From positions 1-64,000 of the forward strand of contig JABAQN010000022.1 of assembly GCA_019187495.1 (NCBI GenBank): a DNA stretch of 64,000 nucleotides, written 5' to 3'. Numbering within the stretch: position 1 is the first letter of the stretch; every line of letters starts with the position of its first letter. The notes beneath the pieces are model-generated. The model saw nothing but the letters and a program-made list of their open reading frames with translations. It had not been told where the DNA came from and ran no database searches. The DNA is from Steroidobacteraceae bacterium. Its GTDB lineage: Bacteria; Pseudomonadota; Gammaproteobacteria; Steroidobacterales; Steroidobacteraceae. Of this stretch, positions 37,031 through 44,780 are shown in pieces. Position numbers and translations under genes: made by a program.

Positions 37031-38377
37031 TCAGCGGGCGAACGCCCAGGAAATCTTCACCCGCAAACCGCCGAGATCCGAGCGCGAGAGCTCGATCCGG
37101 CCGCGGGTTGCCCCGACGAGATCGTGGGCGATCGCAAGCCCGAGCCCGTGGCCCGTGCCCGCCTCGTCGAGCCGCCCCCCGCGCGCCATAGCCTCGCTGA
37201 TCTGGTCGGGGGCGATCCCCGGGCCGTCATCGTCGATGCAGAGCTGACGGGCGCCGGGGGAAGCCGCGCCGCTGATCCGCACGCGGCGGCGCGCATGGTG
37301 CGAGGCGTTCTCGATGAGCGCGCCCATGAGCTCCGTGAAGTCCCCGGCTGCCACCGGAACGTGCATCTCTTCCGGCACGTCCACCTCGAAAACCAGGCGC
37401 TGGCCGAATTCGGTTCTCTCGACGACCCGGATGATCGATTCGATCAGGGACTGGGCCGCGGCGCTGTCACCAGCCGACGCGGCACGCACGGCTGCCGCGC
37501 GACTGCGCGCGAGTTCGCCCTCCACCGCCGCCGTCGCGGCATTGATCGCCCGATCGAGGCCATCCGCCGCGGCATGCGCGCCGGCCTCTCGCGCGCGACG
37601 GCTCTGCGCCGATAGCGCCGCGAGCGGCGTCTTCAACCCATGGGCCAGGTCGGCGGCCCGGCGGCGCGCCCGCTCGAGATCGCGCTCACGCGTATCGGCC
37701 AGCTCATTGATGGCACGTATGAGAGGCTCGATTTCGAGTGGGTGCGCGGCATCCAGGCGCGCGCGGGGATCGCGCTGCAGGGCCTCGAGCTCACTGCGAA
37801 CGCGCCGCAGGGGACGCAGCCCGAGTTCCACCTGAACCCATGCGGCCGCCGACAGAATGACCCACAGCAACGCGAGGAACACGGCGAGTTCGGCACCAAA
37901 CTGGGCGCGCGACTCGTGCAGCGGCGCGCTCTCGTAGCCGATCTGCAGCAACACATCGGCCGCTCCACGCTCGGGCCGTACCACGCGCTCCACGAGCAGC
38001 AGTTCCTTCTCGAAAGGACCTGCGACGAGCCGATCAGACCACCTGCTCGCCGACGCAGTGCCCGAGGCGGGCAAGGCCTGATCCCAGAGCGAGCGCGAAC
38101 GCAGCATCCCGCGAGGCGTCGACACCTGCCAATACAGGCCGCTCGCCGGCTTCTCGAACCGTGCATCGCCGGGCTCGCGCGCGATCACGGGCACACCATC
38201 GGCGCCGATCGATACGCTCGCCGCGAGTTGTTTCCCGTCGCGAACCAGCTCCTCCTTGACGCGCCGCTCGATGTGGCGCTCGAACAGGATCGTCATGCCG
38301 ACCCAGGACCCGGCCAGCGCGAGGAGGATCGCGATGGCCGCGCCGAGCAGCAGGCGCACTCGCAAGGAACGCTGCAC
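37031..38377 (-). CDS. sensor histidine kinase (PhoQ/QseC-like)
   Basis: A 448-residue inner-membrane kinase. It has a first membrane helix (about 8-30, LLLGAAIAILLALAGSWVGM), a periplasmic domain of about 120 residues, a second helix near 168-188 (ELAVFLALLWVILSAAAWVQ), a HAMP-like linker, a HisKA domain with the phospho-acceptor His in AADLAHGLKTPLAALS, and a HATPase_c domain with LIENASHHARRR, DDDGPGIAP and GTGHGLGLAIAHDLVG. The DLAHGLKTPL motif is that of PhoQ-like kinases. The GTG start overlaps the regulator stop (TAGTG). It is the third gene of the PepSY-regulator-kinase operon. Confidence 0.93.
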   Translation of the reverse strand: MQRSLRVRLLLGAAIAILLALAGSWVGMTILFERHIERRVKEELVRDGKQLAASVSIGADGVPVIAREPGDARFEKPASGLYWQVSTPRGMLRSRSLWDQALPASGTASASRWSDRLVAGPFEKELLLVERVVRPERGAADVLLQIGYESAPLHESRAQFGAELAVFLALLWVILSAAAWVQVELGLRPLRRVRSELEALQRDPRARLDAAHPLEIEPLIRAINELADTRERDLERARRRAADLAHGLKTPLAALSAQSRRAREAGAHAAADGLDRAINAATAAVEGELARSRAAAVRAASAGDSAAAQSLIESIIRVVERTEFGQRLVFEVDVPEEMHVPVAAGDFTELMGALIENASHHARRRVRISGAASPGARQLCIDDDGPGIAPDQISEAMARGGRLDEAGTGHGLGLAIAHDLVGATRGRIELSRSDLGGLRVKISWAFAR

Positions 38378-39042
38378 TACGCACCATTCTGCGCGAGCGC
38401 ATAACCGAAGCCGCGGCGCGTCTCGATGACATCGGGCCCAATCTTGCGCCGCAGCCGTACCACGAGCGCTTCGATGGCGTTCGAATCGTTGGTGTCGCTC
38501 GCGCCGTAGAGGTGCTCGGCCAGCTCACCCGCCGATATCGGGCAACCCGCGTGATGGGCCAGGTAGTGCAGGAAGCGGAACTCCAGTTGCGACAGGCGAA
38601 CGGGGCGCCCCGCCCAGGTCGCCGACATGCGGGAGGTATCCAGTACCAGCTTGCCGACCTCGATCGCCGGTGATGCATGCCCCGCTGCCCGACGCAGCAG
38701 CGCGCGCACACGCGCGACCAGTTCCGGAATCTGGAAGGGCTTGCCGAGGTAGTCATCCGCGCCCGCCTCGATACCGTCGACCTTTTCGGTCCAGTCGCTG
38801 CGCGCGGAGACGATCAGGACCGGAAAGTCCCGCTGCGCGCTGCGCCAGCGCTTGAGGACAGACAATCCATCGAGCTTCGGCAGGCCGAGATCGAGCACGA
38901 CCGCGGCGTAATCCTCGGTGCTGCCCTTGAACCAGGCCGTCTCACCGTCGCCTGCGGTGTCGACGATGAATCCCGCGCCCTGCAGCGCCCGCGCCAGATC
39001 CTGCGCGACATCGATGTCGTCCTCGACCACGAGCAGGCGCAA
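38377..39042 (-). CDS. OmpR-family response regulator
   Basis: A 221-residue regulator with a receiver domain (VVEDDID, phospho-acceptor D51 in AVVLDLGLPKLDG, Lys in YLGKPFQIPEL) and a winged-helix DNA-binding domain (LSQLEFRFLHYLAHHAGCPI, SNAIEALVVRLRRKIG, IETRRGFGYAL). It begins with TTG at 39042 directly after the PepSY gene stop, with no gap, so translation is probably coupled. It belongs to the QseB/PmrA/PhoP-like group. It is the leading candidate for binding the NYGTCAG direct repeats found at 39.4 kb and elsewhere. Confidence 0.93.
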   Translation of the reverse strand: MRLLVVEDDIDVAQDLARALQGAGFIVDTAGDGETAWFKGSTEDYAAVVLDLGLPKLDGLSVLKRWRSAQRDFPVLIVSARSDWTEKVDGIEAGADDYLGKPFQIPELVARVRALLRRAAGHASPAIEVGKLVLDTSRMSATWAGRPVRLSQLEFRFLHYLAHHAGCPISAGELAEHLYGASDTNDSNAIEALVVRLRRKIGPDVIETRRGFGYALAQNGA

Positions 39043-39375
39043 TCAGTCGTCCTCGATCTTCAATACCGCCCCCGTGCCGGCGTTGATCTTGATTTCCCGC
39101 ACCCGACCGGTGTCGGTCAATACCTTGATCTCGTAGACCAGGACGCCGTGCTTGCTCTCGAGTTCCACCTCGATGACGTCGCCGGGAACCTGCGCCGCCG
39201 CGATGGCCAGCACCTTTGCCAGGGGCAACACTTCACCGCGACGCAGCGCCTCGCGGACGATGTCCTGCTCGCCCTTCTCGCCGCCGATCGCGACATTCTG
39301 CGTCACATCGAGCCACAGCAGCGAGAGCAGCAGTGACCCGCCAAACACCCACGTTACGCGCTTCATGCCTGCCAT
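39043..39375 (-). CDS. PepSY-domain protein, first gene of the two-component operon
   Basis: A small exported protein of about 107-110 residues: membrane leader (MKRVTWVFGGSLLLSLLWLD) followed by one PepSY domain (EQDIVREALRRGEVLPLAKV, VIEVELESKHGVLVYEIKVL, GRVREIKINAGTGAVLKIED). PepSY proteins next to response regulators are thought to act as periplasmic modulators of the sensor. ATG 39375 or ATG 39366 may be the start; the predicted -10 CACAAT covers 39375, favouring 39366. The stop is immediately followed by the TTG of the regulator. Confidence 0.82.
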   Translation of the reverse strand: MAGMKRVTWVFGGSLLLSLLWLDVTQNVAIGGEKGEQDIVREALRRGEVLPLAKVLAIAAAQVPGDVIEVELESKHGVLVYEIKVLTDTGRVREIKINAGTGAVLKIEDD

Positions 39376-39408
39376 TGTGGTGAGAGCAACCTGACAGTGG
39401 CCTGACGG
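39374..39408 (-). promoter_or_regulatory. direct-repeat regulator box and -10 for the PepSY-regulator-kinase operon
   Basis: Minus strand: CCGTCAG-gcca-CTGTCAG (39391-39408), two half-sites with 11-bp period, then 11 bp and CACAAT (39374-39379). The arrangement is shared with four other promoters in the window. The likely transcription start, near 39367, is next to ATG 39366, suggesting a leaderless or almost leaderless mRNA. Confidence 0.5.
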
Positions 39409-39411
39409 CGG

Positions 39412-39446
39412 GCGTCCGCTTGCCGTCAGCCATCGCAGGCTATCTT
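39412..39446 (+). promoter_or_regulatory. direct-repeat regulator box and -10 for the divergent PepSY gene
   Basis: Plus strand: GCGTCCG-cttg-CCGTCAG (39412-39429), 11 bp, TATCTT (39441-39446). It lies back-to-back with the box of the divergent operon, so one regulator could control both. The predicted start is about 36 nt before ATG 39489. Confidence 0.5.
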
Positions 39447-39488
39447 GCCACCCGCATGCCAATTCCGGCAAAAATCAGGAGCAGGATC

Positions 39489-39800
39489 ATGACTAACCGA
39501 ACGACACTCGGCGGCGCACTCGCCCTGGCGGGGCTGATGGCCCTGGGTGGCACCGCGATCGTTTCCGCACAGACCGCGCCGGCAAGCCCCTCGGCCGCCC
39601 CGGTTGCCGCCACCACGCTCAGCCTCGGCGACATCGAGAGCAAGATGAATGCACAGGGCATCACGATCAAGGAGATCGAGTTGGAAGGCCTGCTCGCCGA
39701 GGTCGAAGGCCACGATGCGCAGGGCCGCAAGGTCGAGCTCACGCTCGATCGCCGCAGCGGCGAGGTCCTGTCGCGCAAGGTCAAGAACAAGACGAAGTGA
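39489..39800 (+). CDS. exported PepSY-domain protein
   Basis: A 103-residue precursor with signal peptide (MTNRTTLGGALALAGLMALG, cleavage near VSAQT), an Ala/Pro-rich linker, and one PepSY domain (LGDIESKMNAQGITIKEIEL, GRKVELTLDRRSGEVLSRKV). AGGAG lies 7-8 nt before ATG 39489. It is divergent from another PepSY gene that heads a two-component operon and shares its regulator box, so it is probably induced by that system and may feed back on it in the periplasm. The 3' end runs into a long hairpin. Confidence 0.83.
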   Translation: MTNRTTLGGALALAGLMALGGTAIVSAQTAPASPSAAPVAATTLSLGDIESKMNAQGITIKEIELEGLLAEVEGHDAQGRKVELTLDRRSGEVLSRKVKNKTK

Positions 39801-39810
39801 TGTATTCGGC

Positions 39811-39863
39811 TCGCCGCCACCGGTCGCGCCGGCTGATTCGGCTGGTGCGACCGGTGGCGGCGA
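39811..39863. terminator. long near-perfect hairpin between convergent genes
   Basis: Left arm from 39811 and right arm to 39863 pair over about 24 bp: 17 perfect pairs (outer arm cgccgccaccggtcgc at 39812-39827 with its complement at 39847-39862, plus a T-A), then further pairs with three G-U wobbles, closing on a 5-nt loop (gattc). It sits between the plus-strand PepSY gene and the minus-strand lipoprotein gene, so it likely blocks read-through in both directions, although it lacks a U-tract. Confidence 0.7.
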
Positions 39864-39878
39864 TTCCGATGAGGCCTC

Positions 39879-40658
39879 TCAGTTGGCCACGCGCGCAAAC
39901 GTTTCCGTCAGATCGTTACGAATCGACTTCTTGGTATCGTTGATCTGCTTCCATTCCGGCTGCTTGAGCAGGACTTCTTCCTTGTAGACTTCCTTGGCAG
40001 CCTCGCCACGCGCCTGTGCTTCCGGCGATCCGTACTGCTTGACCAGCACCGCCGTGGGGTTCGTGCCGGCGGGAGTACGCTCGATGTACATCGTGTAGGC
40101 CAACAGGGCGCCCGTCGATTTCTGGTGTGCCATGTTCGGAACAATGTACTTTTCCGTGTAGGACTTGTACTCGGCGGGCGTAACCAGCGCCTCGTAGTGA
40201 TTCACCGCATAATAGGATGACGGCGCCGCGGAATCCGCCGAATCACTGGCGTCGTGCGCGAGCACATCGGCTTGGCGCACCTGCACGCCCGGATCGCTGA
40301 GCGTCTGCATCCACTGCTGCAAGCTTGGCTCGTCCTTGAAATCCAGGATTGCGAGCGATCTGAATCCTGCCGGTCCCGGGCCCGGTTGTGCACTGAGCAC
40401 CGCAACCCGCAGTACGCCCGGAGCCTGGCGTACCGCAACCATGCGCTCGGCAAACTCCTTCGACTCCGGCGCGCTCGCCGCGACCGTTACCAGCGCGTGC
40501 GCGGGTTCGGCGGGCGCCACAACAGGGGGCGCGGAGTTCGCGGCCGCTGCGGATGATCTGCCCGCGTCCGCATTATTGCCGCTGCACGCCGCCAACATGG
40601 CGCACGCGAGAATCGACGCACCCGTCGTGACTTTTTTCAGAAAACCTGCGATCTGCAT
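39879..40658 (-). CDS. lipoprotein with two dimeric alpha-beta-barrel-like domains
   Basis: A 259-residue predicted lipoprotein (lipobox MLAACSG after SILACA). The mature part seems to hold two tandem domains of about 90 residues with ferredoxin-like (ABM/EthD-type) patterns: one around ALVTVAASAPESKEFAERMV to LAILDFKDEPSLQQWMQTLS, the other YYAVNHYEALVTPAEYKSYT to YTMYIERTP. The same two-domain pattern occurs in the C-terminal half of the gene at 41002-42183, so they are paralogues. No heme or catalytic residue can be assigned. GGGAG precedes the ATG and a direct-repeat regulator box lies 40 nt upstream. Confidence 0.65.
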   Translation of the reverse strand: MQIAGFLKKVTTGASILACAMLAACSGNNADAGRSSAAAANSAPPVVAPAEPAHALVTVAASAPESKEFAERMVAVRQAPGVLRVAVLSAQPGPGPAGFRSLAILDFKDEPSLQQWMQTLSDPGVQVRQADVLAHDASDSADSAAPSSYYAVNHYEALVTPAEYKSYTEKYIVPNMAHQKSTGALLAYTMYIERTPAGTNPTAVLVKQYGSPEAQARGEAAKEVYKEEVLLKQPEWKQINDTKKSIRNDLTETFARVAN

Positions 40659-40698
40659 AGGTAACTCCCTGCTCAGCTATCTGTGAAAACCAGACGCA

Positions 40699-40733
40699 AG
40701 TCTAGGCTCGATCACCTGACATCAATCTGACAT
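40699..40733 (-). promoter_or_regulatory. direct-repeat regulator box and -10 upstream of the lipoprotein gene
   Basis: Minus strand: ATGTCAG-attg-ATGTCAG (40716-40733), two identical half-sites 11 bp apart, then 11 bp and TAGACT (40699-40704). The start would be about 34 nt before ATG 40658. The same half-site and spacing are found before the porin at 52980, and the same -10 before the operon starting at 49572. The TGTCA core also resembles a PhoB half-site, so PhoB is an alternative binder. Confidence 0.6.
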
Positions 40734-40772
40734 CCAGTCGTCATCACAAGCCTCTCCTCGCGCGCGCGCCAG

Positions 40773-40987
40773 TTACGCCTCGGCTTGACGGAGAATGTTC
40801 CCGCTCAAGGGGAGAAAAATGCCCTGGTCGAGCACGATGGCTTGCCCTTCCTGGCTGAGCACGAATCGTGCCCATTCACCATCCGCTTCGGCAATGTCAG
40901 CCCATGAGAGTTCTCCGCCGCCCGATCGGGTGCGCGCATAGACACATCGCGACAGCGACGGCGGCGATTCCAGCGAATCCGCTGCGC
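40773..40987 (-). pseudogene. C-terminal remnant of a PstS-like binding protein gene
   Basis: The minus-strand frame ending at 40773 encodes ARFVLSQEGQAIVLDQGIFL followed by PLSGN. This is closely similar to the C-terminus of the intact PstS-like protein at 44781-45968 (FLLSREGQQVVLDQAVFLPL). Only about 70 residues of recognisable sequence remain and no start or signal peptide precedes them; upstream the frame runs into the neighbouring gene. It is best explained as the relic of a duplicated binding-protein gene. Confidence 0.6.
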
Positions 40988-41015
40988 CCACCCGGAACAA
41001 GTCAGTTCCGGGTGG
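40988..41015 (-). terminator. hairpin containing a stop codon in its loop
   Basis: CCACCCGGAAC and GTTCCGGGTGG form a perfect 11-bp stem (40988-40998 with 41005-41015) around a 6-nt loop. The TGA of the gene ending at 41002 lies in the loop (41002-41004). There is no U-tract, so it may attenuate or protect the 3' end rather than act as a classical terminator. Confidence 0.5.
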
Positions 41016-42183
41016 TATCGGCTGGAACTGCCAAGGTCCATGAGTCGGTAGTCCGCAGCTTCTCCTTCTTCTCCATCTGGGCCGCGTACACGGAATCGCT
41101 CGCCGCCAACTCGTCACTGAGCCTGCCCTTGATCGGCTCCGAAGATGCTTCGATCGCGGCGTCCGGGTACTCGAGCACGAGTAACAACCTCCCTTTGTCA
41201 CCTTCTTCCAGGTACATCATGTAGCTCGAAAGAATGCCGGAAGACTGTTGCGCACGCAGGTACTTGGCCAGATATCCATCCACCCAGTCCTGAAACTCGC
41301 TCACCGGAGCGGTCAGCGAGTAGTAGCTGATCTTGTAGATGGATCTTCCGGAGCTCTTTACGCCATGACCATCGCCGAGCAGGGCTCGCGCCCGCTTCGA
41401 GAGGATGGGCGCCTCGAGCTTCGCGGCATGTGCTGCGCGCCACGCCTCGAGTGAACGGTCATCCGGAAACCCGAGGATCGACATCTGCTCGAAACCGGAG
41501 GGTGCGTCGCGCTTCACACTGCGAACCCATGGTGTAGCGACGAATGCCCCGGTACTTCCGGCACCTGCGGCGACCATCGCCGTCGAATGCCCGCTACCTT
41601 CCGGCACGGTGAGAATCAGCCACGACGCCGACTTTGGCTGCCGGGCATCGGACACGCGAGCCCGGGCAAACATCGCCGCATGATCGGCAATCTGTGACTG
41701 CAGGCCGTCGCGCATCCTGTTTGCCTCATGCAGGAACTCTTCATCCGATCGTTGTGCTCCCGGCGGATTCTTGAATCCGAAGACGATGCAGCCGACATTC
41801 CTCGCGTTCCTGTCGCGCAAAGGCACCAGTACCAGGAACTTCGGCTCGGGATCCTGTTTGTTCCATCGTGGGTCGATGAGGGTAAAGCCGCTTTCGATCA
41901 CCATGACATCGTCCGCCGCGGAAATCTTTCCGATCCGGTCCGGCCAGGTGCCGGCGAACATCGTATAGATTCCCTTCTTGCCCGGCGGAGAGCCATGGAA
42001 CGTCACGCTGAGCAGGTCGCGGTTGTCACGCATCAACTGATCCACCAGGGCCTGTGCATGCATCTTGAACGCGGGCGCAACCCAGTTCTTTCCGGGCGGC
42101 AGGCCCTCAGGGTCGGCCGCAAGAGCGGCATAGGATGAAAATACATACGTTGCGACCCACAATAGCTTGCGTACGAGTGTCAT
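41002..42183 (-). CDS. periplasmic protein with C-terminal double dimeric-barrel module
   Basis: A 393-residue exported protein (leader MTLVRKLLWVATYVFSSYAA, cleavage near ALAAD). Residues of about 25-175 form a domain I do not recognise, perhaps sensor-like (FKMHAQALVDQLMRDNRDLL, FLVLVPLRDRNARNVGCIVF). Residues of about 190-370 repeat the two-domain barrel pattern of the lipoprotein at 39879-40658: SILGFPDDRSLEAWRAAHAA, YYSLTAPVSEFQDWVDGYLA and SSYMMYLEEGDKGRLLLVLE. It is the last intact gene of the operon from the CitMHS transporter, starting 19 nt after its neighbour with a GGAGG ribosome-binding site. Function unknown. Confidence 0.6.
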   Translation of the reverse strand: MTLVRKLLWVATYVFSSYAALAADPEGLPPGKNWVAPAFKMHAQALVDQLMRDNRDLLSVTFHGSPPGKKGIYTMFAGTWPDRIGKISAADDVMVIESGFTLIDPRWNKQDPEPKFLVLVPLRDRNARNVGCIVFGFKNPPGAQRSDEEFLHEANRMRDGLQSQIADHAAMFARARVSDARQPKSASWLILTVPEGSGHSTAMVAAGAGSTGAFVATPWVRSVKRDAPSGFEQMSILGFPDDRSLEAWRAAHAAKLEAPILSKRARALLGDGHGVKSSGRSIYKISYYSLTAPVSEFQDWVDGYLAKYLRAQQSSGILSSYMMYLEEGDKGRLLLVLEYPDAAIEASSEPIKGRLSDELAASDSVYAAQMEKKEKLRTTDSWTLAVPADTTRN

Positions 42184-42202
42184 CGGCTGCCTCCTGCGGA
42201 AT

Positions 42203-43714
42203 TCAATACTGGCCTGGGGGCGACAACGCCCACTTCAGCAATGCGACGTAGACCGCGCGACCATCCTCTGTCAGGTCAGGGAACCGTGGCGCATCCATCG
42301 GAAACAACGCACGACGGGCCGGCGCCACTCGATCGTTCGCCATCGTCGCGCCCTTCTCGTAAACGAACAGGGTCGCGTGTTCAGGCTGATTCGGGATGGT
42401 GGCGATGACCTGCGCCCCCGCTGGAGGGCGCGACCACGCCAGCACACCGGGCGTCCGGTAAAGCTTCAAGCGCCCCGCCGGAAATCCCGCCGCAATCGGG
42501 TGCAATCCGCGCGCAATGTCGATGTAATTCTCCGGCGGATAGAGGCTTTCCTTGTGATCGTTCACACCATAATCCCGATTGCGATGCCGCCCAACCATGC
42601 CGAGCGCATCAACGGCCTTGGCCTCGAGCAGCACTACGGGAGCAGTAGCATCCGCGTACTTCACCCCCAATTTGTACTTGTTGGTACTGGCGGAGATGAT
42701 CACGATGTCCTTGCCGACTGCGCGGCTGTCCGGCTCCATGTGATCAGCCGTCGCGACATCGAATCCCAGCTTTCCGAGCCAGGAGAGTTGGGCCTGGTCC
42801 GATGCCTCGTTCTCCGGCCATGGCAGATCATAACGACGGACGAAGAGCAGCTTCTTGCCCTTGGCGATGCGTGACAGTTCCTCCCACTGCGCGGAAGCTG
42901 TCGCAGTGATCGGCGCGGGCGGTGCGCTGACAGCCCAACGCAGCGCGGCGTCGAATATGCGACGCCCGGAGAACCACGCGAACTCCTTCGGATCCTGGGC
43001 TGCAGGTCCCTGCGCATCCGACAGAATGGACCAGCTGTTGTCGCCGAGAAAGAGTCCCACACGCCGGGCTGGTGCGACCGCTCCGCCGGCCATCAGGGAA
43101 CCCTTCTCATATGAGAAGACGGCAGCCTTGTCGTAGTCATCCTGGAATGACACCGCGACATCAGCGCCTCTCATCGGCTTTCCCCAGCCGGGGTCGGTGA
43201 CGCCACCGCTGAACAGCAGCGGTGCGATCATTCCCTGCGAAACGCTTGCGGCAGCGAGTATCGGATTCGTGCTGCTCGTGGCGAGCGCGTAGTAGTCCGC
43301 ATGATTCTCGTTGTGGAAGGGCTTCTCGCGAACCACCGAAAAATCCTCGTGCAGCTTGTCGCCGGTCATGTGCAGCAGCGGATACGCGTACTTGTTCCAC
43401 GTAACGATCGGCGCTGCCACCTCAGCCAACCGGGCGTCCATCTCGCGTGCGTTGACAGTCGACGAGACAATGATCAGGTCCGCCTTGCTGGCTGCCGCAG
43501 GCGCCTCGACCGCATCGACCATCGTGACATTTGCTCCGCGCGTGCCGAGATAATCGCGAATCAGCGGGTCATCGTTCGGAACTCCCGGTTTCGCCTCGCC
43601 GACCACGAACAAGACACGCTTGCCGATCAGCGCGTCCGGGGCCACAACATCAGCACGTGCCTGTGCCGACCAGGCCAGCACAACCACCACCATGACCAGA
43701 AGTGTTCGCAGCAT
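42203..43714 (-). CDS. exported protein with two tandem copies of a GATase1-like domain
   Basis: A 503-residue precursor starting at ATG 43714 (MLRTLLVMVVVVLAWSAQAR, signal peptide; GGGGAG upstream). Two homologous halves follow: copy 1 at about 30-250 and copy 2 at about 275-500. Matching segments include RVLFVVGEAKPG / KLLFVRRYDLPW, DLIIVSSTVNAREMD / DIVIISASTNKYKLG, and FSYEKGSLMAGGAVAPARR / FVYEKGATMANDRVAPARR. The LIIVSSTVN strand resembles a class I amidotransferase-like fold seen in secreted, often multidomain, proteins, but no catalytic Cys-His-Glu triad is seen. It sits in the transporter operon between the YncE-like and barrel genes. Probably a binding or structural protein; function unknown. 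Confidence 0.65.
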   Translation of the reverse strand: MLRTLLVMVVVVLAWSAQARADVVAPDALIGKRVLFVVGEAKPGVPNDDPLIRDYLGTRGANVTMVDAVEAPAAASKADLIIVSSTVNAREMDARLAEVAAPIVTWNKYAYPLLHMTGDKLHEDFSVVREKPFHNENHADYYALATSSTNPILAAASVSQGMIAPLLFSGGVTDPGWGKPMRGADVAVSFQDDYDKAAVFSYEKGSLMAGGAVAPARRVGLFLGDNSWSILSDAQGPAAQDPKEFAWFSGRRIFDAALRWAVSAPPAPITATASAQWEELSRIAKGKKLLFVRRYDLPWPENEASDQAQLSWLGKLGFDVATADHMEPDSRAVGKDIVIISASTNKYKLGVKYADATAPVVLLEAKAVDALGMVGRHRNRDYGVNDHKESLYPPENYIDIARGLHPIAAGFPAGRLKLYRTPGVLAWSRPPAGAQVIATIPNQPEHATLFVYEKGATMANDRVAPARRALFPMDAPRFPDLTEDGRAVYVALLKWALSPPGQY

Positions 43715-43742
43715 TCCAATCTCCCCGGTTATTGCCCGCCGC

Positions 43743-44729
43743 TTACTTGCCCACACCGAGCAACCCACCGTTTCCCGCTAGGTACAGTTGCTGCGTCCGG
43801 TCATCGAATGCGGCCGCAACGCCGCGCGAGCCGACATCCGGCGATTCCATCAGTGAGGCGGTCAACTTGGCATTCTGGATCACATTCAACGCGCCGCTCG
43901 CATTCGGCATGTAGAGCATGACGAGCCGGGCCGGAGCGAACTGCATGGCCAGCCCGGACTCTCCCTGCCCTCCGACCGGAACCACGCCGATCATTTGACC
44001 CGGGTCCGGGTCGACGATGATCATTCGACCGTTGGAACACGCGACATAGAGGCGTCGCTCCCGGGTATCGTGGGCGATCGCGGTTGGGCCTGCACCGGGC
44101 CACACCGAGATTGCCCCGACCGGGTTCATCTCGTGCTTGGCGCCCAGTTCGATGACATGGAGCACGTTTGCGGCTTCGTCCGCGACGAAAAGGTGCCCGC
44201 GTCCGTCGACGGAGGCCTGCCGCAGGCGGCCACCGAGCTTCACGGCCCCGCGCTTGCTGCCGCTTATCGCGTCGAACGCGACCAGGTCGCCGCTGCCGGC
44301 ATTGGAAACATAGATTCGTCGCGTCGTTGCATCAAACTCGACCTCGCGTGGTTCGAGACCACCAGATCTGACTGTCGCAACGACCTGCAGCGATTGCAGA
44401 TCGAACAGTGTTACCGTTCCCGCATCCCGGTTGCTGACATAGCCGCGCCGGATTTCCGGCGCGATCTCGATCGCCCCCGGGACACCGGTCGTCGCCACAC
44501 TCGCCAGCCGACGGCCAGTCTCCAGGTCATAGACATCGACACCCCCGTCACGCGCCGAGTACAAGCGTCGTGCGGCGGAGTCCACCGCCAGTGACAGCGT
44601 CTCGGGTGCGCCCTCGGTCGAAATGGTGCGATTCACCCTGTAGCCGGGCGACGCGGCATTCGCGTTCGCTGCATCGAAAGCGAGGAGCGCGAACATCATG
44701 ATCAGGCAGCCTGTCAGTCGCAACTTCAT
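43743..44729 (-). CDS. YncE-like periplasmic beta-propeller protein
   Basis: A 328-residue exported protein (signal peptide ending near ANAAS) made of repeated propeller blades: RLYSARDGGVDVYDLETGRR, RRGYVSNRDAGTVTLFDLQS, RRIYVSNAGSGDLVAFDAIS and RRLYVACSNGRMIIVDPDPG. These YVSN/DAGTVT repeats are those of the YncE/PQQ-lactonase-like propeller group. In E. coli yncE neighbours the TonB receptor gene yncD; here a TonB receptor gene is two genes upstream in the same operon. No catalytic residues are apparent, so a ligand- or surface-binding role is likely. Confidence 0.8.
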   Translation of the reverse strand: MKLRLTGCLIMMFALLAFDAANANAASPGYRVNRTISTEGAPETLSLAVDSAARRLYSARDGGVDVYDLETGRRLASVATTGVPGAIEIAPEIRRGYVSNRDAGTVTLFDLQSLQVVATVRSGGLEPREVEFDATTRRIYVSNAGSGDLVAFDAISGSKRGAVKLGGRLRQASVDGRGHLFVADEAANVLHVIELGAKHEMNPVGAISVWPGAGPTAIAHDTRERRLYVACSNGRMIIVDPDPGQMIGVVPVGGQGESGLAMQFAPARLVMLYMPNASGALNVIQNAKLTASLMESPDVGSRGVAAAFDDRTQQLYLAGNGGLLGVGK

Positions 44730-44780
44730 GGTGTCATTCCGGTTTGTGAAACTCTTTGCCCGAAGAATGTTCCGTCGGTG

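Noticed and set aside
37018-37035. CTGACG direct repeat as a strong box for the TonB receptor
   Set aside because: Right period, but neither orientation gives a -10 at 10-11 bp toward the receptor, so it is reported only as weak.
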